From contig NZ_PDCP01000002.1 in the NCBI RefSeq assembly GCF_002553505.1, positions 62,001 through 126,000 on the forward strand: DNA of 64,000 bases, given 5' to 3'. Of the stretch, positions 43,804 through 51,951 are shown piece by piece. A program made the translations under genes and the position numbers. Within the stretch, counting starts at the first letter, position 1. The number at the start of each line of letters is the position of its first letter. Source of the stretch: Mycolicibacterium agri. GTDB taxonomy: Bacteria; Actinomycetota; Actinomycetes; Mycobacteriales; Mycobacteriaceae. The notes below the pieces were generated by a model, which was not told the DNA's origin, ran no database searches, and saw only the letters and a list, made by a program, of their open reading frames with translations.

Positions 43804-44647
43804 CCAGCACGCCGCCGAGCATCGCGACCACGACGCCGAGCACCACCAGCACGCCGCCGGCGGCCAGCGTCATATTCAGCCAGTGATGCGCGCTGGCCTC
43901 GGCTTCGCCCACCATCACGTCGGCGATCTGGCGCATGTTGCCCGTCGTGCGGTTCAGCGCGTCGTCGATGTAGCGTCGACCGACCTCCAGCCCGGCCCAC
44001 CCCGCGGCTCCCACCAACAGCGCCGAAACACCAAGTGCGACCAGCGCTTTGCCACGTGAGCGCGCCGTCGCCAGGGTCAGCAGCGCGAACACCACGGTGA
44101 TGATGCAGGCACCGATGCTGACCCACGGCCCCCACGTGGCCAACCTCTTCAGCTGGCCGGGCCGCAGCGAGGAATCCTCCGGCACAGTGATCGGCACCTC
44201 GAGCCGCTGCGGCACCTCGAGGTTGAGGTTGCCCAACGTCTGCCTGATCGACGGGTCGTTGAGCATCGGCGCCACATCGACCAACCAGCGATCGCCCGAG
44301 CCGTCGTCGCGACGCACCGCGTCGGTGAACATCCAGCGGTGAGCGATGCGATTGGCCTGGCTGAACTGCCCGGGGAAGCCAGGATTGGTGGTGTAGGCGT
44401 CCGTCACGCCGCGGATCAGGTCGGTGTTGGTCACCTCGTAGCCGTTGTCGGAGGCGATCTCGGTGATCTGCGCCGTCAGTTCCGCCGCCATGGCCTTCTG
44501 CAGTCGCGGGTCCTCGGCGGCTGAGGCGGCCAACGCCGCGTAGCCGTTTTCGCTGACCAGATTCCGCTGTGCCCACGTCGCAGGCACGGACGCTGCCAGT
44601 GCGGCCGTCGTCAGGACCCAGAACAGCAGCGCACCGACGAAACGCAC
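43790..44647 (-). CDS. Hypothetical membrane protein with external domain
   Basis: A 285-residue protein: an N-terminal helix (residues 1-22, possibly an uncleaved signal), an external segment of about 150 residues, then three helices near residues 176-198, 205-225 and 262-283. No enzyme motif seen. Similar predicted membrane proteins with this layout are common in mycobacteria and unassigned. It lies 10 bases behind the aldehyde dehydrogenase on the same strand. Confidence 0.75.
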   Translation of the reverse strand: MRFVGALLFWVLTTAALAASVPATWAQRNLVSENGYAALAASAAEDPRLQKAMAAELTAQITEIASDNGYEVTNTDLIRGVTDAYTTNPGFPGQFSQANRIAHRWMFTDAVRRDDGSGDRWLVDVAPMLNDPSIRQTLGNLNLEVPQRLEVPITVPEDSSLRPGQLKRLATWGPWVSIGACIITVVFALLTLATARSRGKALVALGVSALLVGAAGWAGLEVGRRYIDDALNRTTGNMRQIADVMVGEAEASAHHWLNMTLAAGGVLVVLGVVVAMLGGVLAKDR

Positions 44648-44657
44648 GCCGACGAAT

Positions 44658-46178
44658 CTACTTGGCGGCGCGGCGCGGACCCAGCAGTGCCAGCTTCGTC
44701 ATCAGTTTGTTCATCCGGGCCAGGGCCTTGTGCGAGTTGTTGTAGTAGGTGCCGCCCGCGCCCAGATTGGTTCGCGGCGCGACGACGGCCTCCTGCCTGC
44801 AGTATTTGCGCAGACCCTCGGGCCCACCGAAACGCGCGCCCATGCCGGAGGTCTTCCAGCCGCCCATCGGCGCGGTCGTGCACATCAGGTTCGAGATCAC
44901 GTCGTTGATGTTGACTGCGCCGCATTCGAGTTGCACAGCAACCTTTTTGGCGCGTTCGACGTCTTTCGAGAAGACTGCGGCGGACAGGCCGTAGGGGCTG
45001 TCGTTGGCCAGCCGGATCGCCTCGTCCACCGACGACACCTTCATGATCGGCAGCGTCGGACCGAACGTCTCCTCGGTCATGGCCGTCATCGAGTGGTCGA
45101 CGTCGACGAGCACCGTCGGCGGATAGAAGCTGCCCTTGCCCCCGACGCGTTCTCCACCGGTGAGCGCCTTGGCGCCCTTGGCCAGCGCGTCGCGCACGTG
45201 GGCCTCGGTGACAACGACCTGGCTCTCGTCGATCATCGCGCCGACGTCGTGGCCCTCACCCGCGCCCACCTTCAGCCTCTCGACGTCGCGCACAACCGCC
45301 GCCACGAACTGATCGTATACCGACTCCAGCACGTAAACCCGTTCGACGGACACGCACGTCTGCCCGGCGTTGAACATTGCGCCCCACACCGCGGCGTGCG
45401 CGGCCAGCTCGATGTCGGCGTCGTCGAGCACGATCATCGGGTCCTTGCCGCCGAGTTCGAGGCTGACCGGGGTGAGCCGTCGCGCGGCCCGCTCCATGAC
45501 CTTCGCGCCGGTCGCGCAGGAACCGGTGAACTGGATGAAGTCGGAGTTGTCGATGACCGCCTCGGACACCTCGCGCGCGCCCTGGGCCAGCGCCAACACG
45601 TCGGGCGCGCCGGACTCATGCCAGCCGCGCAGCAGCACCTCCGCGGTCAGCGGCGTGCGTTCCGACGGCTTCAGCAGCACCGAGCAGCCCGCTGCGAGCG
45701 CGCCGATCGCGTCCATCAGGGCGTTGGCCACCGGGTAGTTCCACGGCGCGATGATGCCGACGACGGGGCGCGGCCGGTAGTGCACCTCGACCTTCTTGAT
45801 CGCCAGGAACGGCAGCGCTGCGGGCCGTTTCTCCGGCGCGAGCGCCTTCTCCATCGTCTTGATGTAGTAGGACAGGATCATCAACAGCAGCGGCACCTCT
45901 TGGGCCGCGTCGACCGCCGACTTGCCGGTCTCCTCGATCAGCAACGACTCGATCTCGTCGCGGTGCTCCCCCAGCCAAACGGCATAGCGGGCAAGCACTT
46001 TCGCGCGGTCCTTGGCGCCGCGTGCCTCCCACTCCTTCTGCGCGGCGCGCAGCCCTGCGGCGATGCGCGGCACGTCGGCGGGATCGGTCCAGCGCACCTG
46101 GCCGGCCACTTCCCCGGTCGCCGGATTGCGGATCGTCGTCGCAGACGAGGACGAATCAAGATCAGGCGTCGCGGTCAT
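44658..46178 (-). CDS. Aldehyde dehydrogenase (succinate-semialdehyde type)
   Basis: NAD(P)-dependent aldehyde dehydrogenase of 506 residues: GIIAPWNYP for the cofactor, FTGSCATGAKV, catalytic Glu in SLELGGKDP, catalytic Cys in FNAGQTCVS and EETFGP. Similar by layout to the GabD2 group, but the C-terminal 40 residues (TYYNNSHKALARMNKLMTKL) differ from what I recall for that protein, so I leave the symbol open. Possible role: oxidation of an aldehyde from lipid or amino acid breakdown. Confidence 0.92.
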   Translation of the reverse strand: MTATPDLDSSSSATTIRNPATGEVAGQVRWTDPADVPRIAAGLRAAQKEWEARGAKDRAKVLARYAVWLGEHRDEIESLLIEETGKSAVDAAQEVPLLLMILSYYIKTMEKALAPEKRPAALPFLAIKKVEVHYRPRPVVGIIAPWNYPVANALMDAIGALAAGCSVLLKPSERTPLTAEVLLRGWHESGAPDVLALAQGAREVSEAVIDNSDFIQFTGSCATGAKVMERAARRLTPVSLELGGKDPMIVLDDADIELAAHAAVWGAMFNAGQTCVSVERVYVLESVYDQFVAAVVRDVERLKVGAGEGHDVGAMIDESQVVVTEAHVRDALAKGAKALTGGERVGGKGSFYPPTVLVDVDHSMTAMTEETFGPTLPIMKVSSVDEAIRLANDSPYGLSAAVFSKDVERAKKVAVQLECGAVNINDVISNLMCTTAPMGGWKTSGMGARFGGPEGLRKYCRQEAVVAPRTNLGAGGTYYNNSHKALARMNKLMTKLALLGPRRAAK

Positions 46179-46187
46179 ACGCCCATG

Positions 46188-46772
46188 CTAGCCACCGGTG
46201 TGATCTGCGTCGCACTCGGGTTGACGCCTGTCAAGTTCGGCGGTGAGTGCGGCCGCGCAGACCAGCGCGCTGCCGAGTAGCGCGGCGCCGAGCGCATCGG
46301 TGAAGTAGTGGTAGGTCACGCCCTGCCCGATCATCACCAACACGGTGATCGAGGCCGCGATCGCCACGGCCCACCACGCCGCGCCCGCCACGAGGACGAG
46401 CATGCCCAGCACGACGACGGCCGCGGTGGTGTGGCCGCTCGGATAGGCCAGCGCGGAACCGTTGTGGCGCCCGAAGAACCGCTTGAGCAGCTGCACCAGC
46501 GCGATACCGACCAGCGGCGTGACGACGATGACGACTGCCAGCCTGCGCCGACGCCGATGCATGGCGACGGCGACGCCGAAGAGCAGAAGGATCGTCAGCA
46601 GCCAGGGGTCGGTGAAGAAGAGCAGCCAGCGCGCCGGGCTGTGCCGGAATCGGTGAAACCAGTCATCGAGCGGTGTCGAGCCGGTGCCGACGGCCCATCC
46701 GAGCGCGAACATCGCCGCAACGGCGATCCCCGACCACAGCACCAGGGCGCTGCGGCCGGCAACGGCCGTCAC
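46188..46772 (-). CDS. PAP2-family membrane phosphatase
   Basis: A 194-residue membrane protein with the three-part lipid phosphatase signature: KRFFGRHNG, the YPSGHTTA core with the catalytic loop His, and GVTYHYFTDALGAALLG with the second His. About six helices. It probably dephosphorylates a prenyl or lipid phosphate on the outer face of the membrane. The GTG at 46772 overlaps the stop region of the DinB gene upstream by sequence context (four bases apart); longer readings run through that gene in another frame. Confidence 0.85.
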   Translation of the reverse strand: MTAVAGRSALVLWSGIAVAAMFALGWAVGTGSTPLDDWFHRFRHSPARWLLFFTDPWLLTILLLFGVAVAMHRRRRRLAVVIVVTPLVGIALVQLLKRFFGRHNGSALAYPSGHTTAAVVVLGMLVLVAGAAWWAVAIAASITVLVMIGQGVTYHYFTDALGAALLGSALVCAAALTAELDRRQPECDADHTGG

Positions 46773-46773
46773 G

Positions 46774-47313
46774 TCAGGAGGCGATGCCGCGGACGTAGGC
46801 GGCCTGGCCGAGGTGCTGCGCACAGTCGTCGATGATGCTGACCAGGCGCACGCTGGCGGTGACCGGCGGATCCCAGTTCTCGTCGACGACACGGTTGAGT
46901 TCCTCGGCCGTCACCGACGCGATGTACTCCAGCGTCACCTTGTGCACGGCGTGGTAGTAGCCGGCCAGCAGATCGGCGGGCGCCTTCACCCGGCCGACGT
47001 CTTCGGAGGAGTGCCCGTAGCCGAAATCGTTGCCCTGTAGGTCGAGATTGAACCGGTCCTTCCAGCCTTCGCGGGTCCACACCTGCTCGATGCCTGCGAT
47101 GTCGCACAGCTGAAGGTCCTGCACGCGCGCACTGTGCCAGATCAGCCATGCGATCGAGTTGGCGTCACGTGTCGGCCGGAAGAACGAGACGTCGTCGGTC
47201 AGGTCGTCGGTGAGGTCGTCGACGTGCTCGATCAGCCGCGTGAACGAGTCACGGAGCAGTTCGCGGGCCGCTTGAACATCGGGTTGGGCATCGGATCGCG
47301 CGGAGTCAGCCAT
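46774..47313 (-). CDS. DinB-family (mycothiol-transferase type) protein
   Basis: A 179-residue DinB four-helix bundle. The metal-binding histidines are in IWHSARVQDLQ, YYHAVHKVTLEY and DDCAQHLGQAAYVRG. In actinobacteria, proteins of this fold use mycothiol as a cosubstrate, or are stress-induced metalloproteins; the particular reaction here is unknown. Divergent from the ArsR/SRPBCC pair, 66 bases away. Confidence 0.87.
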   Translation of the reverse strand: MADSARSDAQPDVQAARELLRDSFTRLIEHVDDLTDDLTDDVSFFRPTRDANSIAWLIWHSARVQDLQLCDIAGIEQVWTREGWKDRFNLDLQGNDFGYGHSSEDVGRVKAPADLLAGYYHAVHKVTLEYIASVTAEELNRVVDENWDPPVTASVRLVSIIDDCAQHLGQAAYVRGIAS

Positions 47314-47343
47314 GGGATTGACGCTACCCCGATTCCCATATTC

Positions 47344-47376
47344 CTTGACAGTTATATGATTTGATGGTGATATGAA
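47344..47376 (+). promoter_or_regulatory. Promoter/operator candidate for the ArsR gene
   Basis: A TTGACA hexamer starts at 47344, and is followed by an AT-rich stretch with imperfectly mirrored ATATGA and TGATAT. ArsR proteins usually bind such sites at their own promoters. The -10 element is not clear. Confidence 0.35.
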
Positions 47377-47379
47377 GGG

Positions 47380-47685
47380 GTGGACGCGTTCGCGGTGATC
47401 GCCGATCCCACCCGGCGGCGCATCCTCGACACCTTGCGGGAGGGCGACGCCGACGTCGGCACTCTCGTTGCGCGGCTCAACATTTCGCAGCCGTTGATGT
47501 CAAAGCACCTCAGCGTGCTGCGGGAGGCCGGTGCCGTCGACGTCCAGGTCGACGGCAAGCGACGCGTCTACCGACTGGCCGAGGACCCGCTGCCTGCGGT
47601 GCTCGCCTGGGTCACGCCGTATCACCGCAAATGGGCCGCGGGGCTGGACCGTCTCGCCCAACTCATCGACGAGGAGCAATCATGA
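47380..47685 (+). CDS. ArsR-family transcriptional regulator
   Basis: A 101-residue winged helix-turn-helix protein: DPTRRRILDTLREGDADVG, recognition helix ISQPLMSKHLSVLREAG and wing VDGKRRVYRL. No metal-binding cysteines, in line with the subgroup that pairs with SRPBCC proteins. GTG start with AAGGGG overlapping. Its stop overlaps the next gene by four bases, so it likely controls this two-gene operon. Confidence 0.92.
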   Translation: MDAFAVIADPTRRRILDTLREGDADVGTLVARLNISQPLMSKHLSVLREAGAVDVQVDGKRRVYRLAEDPLPAVLAWVTPYHRKWAAGLDRLAQLIDEEQS

Positions 47686-48179
47686 CCCATCCGCTGGACG
47701 GAAAACTGGAATGTCGGGACGACGCTTGGGTTTTGACGCTCGCGCGCGACTTCAATCACCCTCCCGAGACGATCTGGCCGTGGTTGACCGACGCCGAAAG
47801 GCTGCGCCGGTGGTCGCCGGTGGTCCCGGATCGGTCGTTCGACAGCACCGGGCACCGCGATGTACGGGAGAATCCCGACGACGAGCCGGTCAGCGGCGAG
47901 GTGTTGCTGCTCGACCCGCCTCGCGAGTTGGTGCACCGATGGGGTGACGACATCGTGCGCTGGCGGCTGGCTGGCACCGACGCCGGCTGCCGACTCACGC
48001 TGGAGCAGACCATGAGCCGACGCGACGATGCCGCGATGAACGCGGCAGGCTGGCAGATCTGCCTTGACGTCCTCGACGACCTCTCGGGCGGGGTCGAGCG
48101 TCCGCGCGTGGTCGGTCCCGACGCCGCCGTACACGGCTGGGAGGCGTTGCGCGACAGCTACGCCGAGCTGCTGGGCTAA
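47682..48179 (+). CDS. SRPBCC (AHSA1-type) protein
   Basis: A 165-residue START-like protein with the AHSA1 pattern: LARDFNHPPETIWPWLTDAE near the start, LRRWSPVVPD, LLDPPRELVHRWG and the long C-terminal helix. Such proteins bind small hydrophobic ligands. ATGA overlap with the ArsR gene. Pairs of ArsR plus AHSA1 genes are widespread in actinobacteria; the ligand is not known. Confidence 0.87.
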   Translation: MTHPLDGKLECRDDAWVLTLARDFNHPPETIWPWLTDAERLRRWSPVVPDRSFDSTGHRDVRENPDDEPVSGEVLLLDPPRELVHRWGDDIVRWRLAGTDAGCRLTLEQTMSRRDDAAMNAAGWQICLDVLDDLSGGVERPRVVGPDAAVHGWEALRDSYAELLG

Positions 48180-48288
48180 CCGGCTGAAGCTTGCTCCTGC
48201 GATAGGGAGCGCCGAATTAACGTTGGTGTCAACGGATTTCGCGGGCGATCGACGCGCTTTGAACTTCCGATCATCGTACGCTTGATCC

Positions 48289-49643
48289 GTGCATTTGGCA
48301 TGGCCGCTGGTCGGGCGCGCGCAGGAAATGCGTGTGATCGAAGCCGCCATCGCGGATCCGGCGCTTTCCGGCATCGTCATCGGTGGGATGGCCGGAGTGG
48401 GCAAGAGCCGAATTGCCCGCGACGTGTTGGCGTCTGCCGCGTCGAAGGGATACCCGACGCGGTGGGCGGTGGCGACGTCGTCGGCGCGAAAACTCCCGGC
48501 CGGTGCGTTCGCCGAGTGGGCTGAATCGACCGCAATCGACAGTCTCCAACTCGTTCGCGGCATCGTTCGACGGTTGACGGCGGCGTCGCCAGATGCTCCG
48601 ACTGTCATCGGCGTCGACGACGTGGCGTTGCTCGATGATCTGTCCACGTTCGTCGTACACCACATCGCGCAACGTCGCGCCGCCAAACTCGTGCTGACTG
48701 TCCGCAGTGGCGAGCCGATTCCAGCTGCGACACAGGAGATTTGGCGCAACGGCCAGTTCGATCGACTCGATCTGCAACCTCTGTCACAGCGCGAGATCAC
48801 GACGCTGCTGATGCAGACCCTCGGCGGGCCGGTGGATCCGGATGCCGTGCGCCGGATGTGGGCGCTCACGCGGGGCAACGTGCTCTACCTCCGCAACATC
48901 GTCGAACAAGAGGTCGCCGACGGCCGGCTCGCCGACCATCACGGCCACTGGCGCTGGGTGGGAGATCCGGTGATCCCGTCAGGCCTTCTCGAGATGGTCG
49001 AATCGCGGCTCAGCACGCTGCCGGCGCCGGTGAGCGAGGTGATCGACACGCTTGCCGTCAGCGAGCCGCTCGAACTCGCATCGCTGACCAGAATCACCTC
49101 CGCGGCCGCGGTCGAAGACGCCGAGACGCGCGGCCTCGTCACGCTCAACAGTGTCGACGGGCGTGTGGAAGTGCGAGTCGCGCATCCGCTCTACGGCGAA
49201 GTACGCAAACTGCGCGCGCCTGCGACTCGGCTGCGGCGGCTCCGCGGTCTGGTGGCCTGCGACCTTGCCGACTGCGACGACGGCAACGACCTTCGCACCG
49301 TGGTGCGTCGTGCGGTGTTGACGCTGGACTCCGACCTCGAGCCGGACCCGCACCTTCTCGTCACCGCCGCTGGCATTGGCTGATCTGAGTCTCGGGTGCT
49401 TGCCCCACCACAGTTCTCGGCCCCGCGCTGCGCGAAATCGTCGAACCGCTGCCGCTGACGTCCCGCGAGCGCGAGGTCGTCATGCTGATCAGCATGGGAC
49501 TGTCCAGCCGTGCGGTGGCGGACCGACTCACGCTGTCGGTCCGCACCGTCGAGGGCCATCTCTACCAGGCCATGAAGAAGACCGGCGCTGCCTCGCGCGA
49601 CGAACTCATCGCGATGCTGCCGCAGCGCACCGTTCGGGCCTAA
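48289..49643 (+). pseudogene. LuxR-type ATPase regulator, broken by internal deletion/frameshift
   Basis: The 5' part (48289-49383) codes an AAA/STAND ATPase half: GGMAGVGKSRIA as Walker A, VIGVDDVALLDD as Walker B. It stops after LLVTAAGIG. The C-terminal LuxR helix-turn-helix (LTSREREVVMLISMG, then SVRTVEGHLYQAMKKTG) is intact but in another frame, open from 49389 to the stop at 49641-49643. Intact relatives are about 850-1000 residues with a long TPR-like middle; here some 350-400 residues are missing between the parts. I read it as a decayed regulator; a sequencing error cannot explain the lost middle. Confidence 0.8.
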
Positions 49644-50449
49644 GAGGTCAGAGTGACATCCTGTTCGTCATGCCCGAATTCGACCTGCTGGCCGTTGAAG
49701 TCACCCTTGCACGAGGTCACGACGTGCCACGTGGTGAACGGCGGCGGCGCCAGAACCGCGAATGAATGACTCCCGTTCGCCTCGATGTCGAAATTCACGG
49801 TGACTGGCGACAGCCCCGGTGAGGTCGCGTTGTAGACGCACTGACCGGGGATGTTCGCCTTGCTCTCCACCCTCACGGTCGACTGAGGAATCGTTCTGAC
49901 GAACGTCACGGTGATGGCATCCTTCGGCGGCTCGGGCGGGGGCGCGGGCTTCTCTTCCGGCTTCGGCGCTGCCACATTGCATCTCGGGAGTTTGGCGGTG
50001 GGATCGGACGTCCACGTGTTTCCGCCGGGGGTACCCGTCGATGTGCCCTTGACGGTGCCGTCGTCGGCGATCTGGCCGGTGAAGGTGGAGGTGGTGCCCT
50101 TCGCGGCACCTTCGGTCCAGTTCACGGCCATGGTGATCGTTCGACCGTTGATGTTGCCTGTCACCGGCCCCACCGATTTGGGGTCTGTCCACATCGTCGC
50201 GTAAGCCGGGGCACCGCTCGGCAGTGCTGTGATCGACTTTCCGGACCACCCATAGGTATCGAAGTCGAGTCCGTTCTGGTCCAGTGTGAACGCGAAAACG
50301 GTTGGCCCCAAAACCCAGTCCTCGCAGGCGGCCTGGGCGACGGGAACCATTTGGATCGGCAGTGTGAAGAGGCCGATCGCACTCACCGCGGATCCCGCGG
50401 CGAGCAATTTCGAACTTCTCTTTGCAAATTGACGCGGTGTTCGTGTCAT
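49640..50449 (-). CDS. Secreted protein of unknown function
   Basis: A 269-residue exported protein. The ATG at 50449 has AGGAG nine bases upstream and begins a signal peptide (basic MTRTPRQFAKRSSK, hydrophobic core, PVAQA cleavage site). The mature part has a beta-rich region (residues about 35-150) with repeated short Gly/Thr strands, a proline/glutamate linker (PKPEEKPAPPPEPPKD), and a C-terminal beta domain with paired cysteines (PGQCVYN and TSCKGDF). No family recognised. Convergent with the broken LuxR gene. The similar-context small secreted gene at 50605 is on the same strand upstream. Confidence 0.75.
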   Translation of the reverse strand: MTRTPRQFAKRSSKLLAAGSAVSAIGLFTLPIQMVPVAQAACEDWVLGPTVFAFTLDQNGLDFDTYGWSGKSITALPSGAPAYATMWTDPKSVGPVTGNINGRTITMAVNWTEGAAKGTTSTFTGQIADDGTVKGTSTGTPGGNTWTSDPTAKLPRCNVAAPKPEEKPAPPPEPPKDAITVTFVRTIPQSTVRVESKANIPGQCVYNATSPGLSPVTVNFDIEANGSHSFAVLAPPPFTTWHVVTSCKGDFNGQQVEFGHDEQDVTLTS

Positions 50450-50604
50450 GACAATCTCCTTGCGTGAACCCCCAACGGGCCCACTCGTTTCTTCTTTTGG
50501 GATGTGACTTCGGACGGCAGCGAGCGTAAGTTCGCCATTTGCGGACTTACACACGTAATCGGCTACTTGGATTCCAGCAGAGGTGCACTTGCCTACTGCG
50601 GGTT

Positions 50605-50958
50605 CTACTCTGGGATCACCCAGTCGCTCAACGGCTCCCATGGATTGACCTTGTACGCCGACGCGGGCAGGCCCGGACCGCCCGGTCGCAACTCGAACTC
50701 GTCCACGCCGAATATGGAATTGCCGGGCATGACGTTCAGAGTGTGGGTGCAGTACCCGACGACGGGCCCCGGGAAGAACCTCACTTTGGGCACCAGGTTT
50801 CTGGCGCTGCAGATCTCTTCGGCGGTGACGGTGCGGTCCGCACTGGCCGTCGGCGCCGCGGACAGTTGTTGGGCGAGTAGGCCGCCGACGAGAACTGTCG
50901 CGCTCGCGGCTGCAGTGGCATGACGCAAGAGCGCCGGATGATTGTTGTTGATCTTCAT
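50605..50958 (-). CDS. Small secreted protein of unknown function
   Basis: A 117-residue exported protein starting at MKINNNHPALLRHAT, chosen because it opens a signal peptide ending near TASA. The mature part of about 75 residues has two cysteines (EEICSARN and GYCTHTL) that could form one disulfide. A longer reading to 51015 adds only pre-signal residues. No family recognised. The 155-base gap to the gene at 50449 holds nothing I can identify. Confidence 0.65.
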   Translation of the reverse strand: MKINNNHPALLRHATAAASATVLVGGLLAQQLSAAPTASADRTVTAEEICSARNLVPKVRFFPGPVVGYCTHTLNVMPGNSIFGVDEFELRPGGPGLPASAYKVNPWEPLSDWVIPE

Positions 50959-51049
50959 TGTCGGTCTCCGGTTGGGTTGCAGATAAGGGTTTCTGGCACT
51001 TTCGTTGACCGACACAGAATTCTTCGATGCAATCGGGCGGCGCGCGTGC

Positions 51050-51061
51050 GTAGTCGACTAC
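51050..51061. promoter_or_regulatory. Perfect 12-bp palindrome in divergent gap
   Basis: GTAGTCGACTAC lies between the secreted-protein gene and the small HTH gene. It could be a dimeric regulator site; nothing else in the window repeats it. Confidence 0.3.
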
Positions 51062-51136
51062 TCGAATTCAAAAGCCGTGAAGGTCGCGTAGATACGTACC
51101 CGTACGACGCCGCGACGACGGATGCAGGCTTGTGGC

Positions 51137-51349
51137 ATGGCCGATGAATTGCGCCCACGTGAACGGGCATTGCGTGAGCTGCCGTTGGCGTACTCGTTGG
51201 CCTTGCGGTTGCGCGACTCGGGCGTGGCTGCGGAGGTGATATGCGAGTACGTCGGAATCGAGGTGGCCGCCCTTGAGAATTTCTACCGCATCGCCGAGGC
51301 GAAACTCGCTGCCGCACTTGAGTCCGACCAGCAGGCGAAATCCACGTAG
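51137..51349 (+). CDS. Small sigma/HTH-like protein
   Basis: A 70-residue predicted helix-turn-helix protein. LRPRERALRELPLAYSLALR followed by RDSGVAAEVICEYVGIEVAAL resembles region 4 of sigma factors or small LuxR-type DNA-binding units. The ATG at 51137 is preferred to the one five codons earlier because it starts the conserved-looking part. Function unknown; possible regulator of the neighbouring secreted genes. Confidence 0.55.
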   Translation: MADELRPRERALRELPLAYSLALRLRDSGVAAEVICEYVGIEVAALENFYRIAEAKLAAALESDQQAKST

Positions 51350-51387
51350 CCGGATACTTGCGCCGCCGAGACCGAATAGTGTTATCC

Positions 51388-51424
51388 AGCGCTCAGACGC
51401 CGACGATGAAATAACGTCTGCGCT
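51388..51424. terminator. Hairpin between converging genes
   Basis: AGCGCTCAGACG and CGTCTGCGCT pair over ten bases with one small bulge, around a 15-base loop. Lies between the HTH gene and the convergent VOC gene; no U-tract. Confidence 0.35.
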
Positions 51425-51514
51425 AATAACTTCGGGAGATGCCGCGCCAACCGACGCGAAGGTTCCCCCCGGCGGGCTGGTCCGCGTTGTCGAGCGTATT
51501 CGCCATCATTCGGT

Positions 51515-51904
51515 CTAGCCCTGCGGCTTCGCCCCGTGAAAGACGGCTTCGACGTTGTTGCCGTCCGGGTCGCGGACGAACGCGCCGTAGTAGCCGGGGT
51601 GGTACTCCGGCCACAGCCGCGGCGCGTGCAGCGATTCGGCGCCGAGCCGCAGCGCGGTGTCGTAGAAGGCCTTGACGGCGTCCTCGTCGGCGGCCTGGAA
51701 CGCGACATGGACCTCGCGGTTCGGCCCCTTGGCGTCACCGGCGCTCATGTCGGCGATCCAGAAGTCCGGCTTGCCGTCCCTGCCGTAGCCGATGGCGACT
51801 TGGTAGTCCATCTGCCGCGTGTACCCCAGGACGCCGAGGACTTCGTCGTAGAAGGTCTTTGAGTTCTCCCAGTCCGCACAGTTGATTCCCAGGTGATCGA
51901 TCAC
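51515..51904 (-). CDS. VOC/glyoxalase-family protein
   Basis: A 129-residue vicinal-oxygen-chelate protein: HLGINCADWENSKTFYDEVL at the N-terminus and FVRDPDGNNVEAVFHG at the C-terminus, the two halves of one beta-alpha-beta-beta-beta module pair. Metal ligand positions His4 and Glu near 122 are kept. The reaction is unknown; members range from glyoxalases to ring-cleaving or drug-resistance proteins. Confidence 0.88.
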   Translation of the reverse strand: MIDHLGINCADWENSKTFYDEVLGVLGYTRQMDYQVAIGYGRDGKPDFWIADMSAGDAKGPNREVHVAFQAADEDAVKAFYDTALRLGAESLHAPRLWPEYHPGYYGAFVRDPDGNNVEAVFHGAKPQG

Positions 51905-51951
51905 CCGCCCATCCTGGCATGACGCGCCGGGGCGGCCGTAAATTGACGTTC

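Noticed and set aside
48289..49383. A complete short ATPase gene
   Set aside because: The matching LuxR DNA-binding domain follows within 60 bases in another frame, and the protein stops mid-domain, so a broken longer gene fits better.
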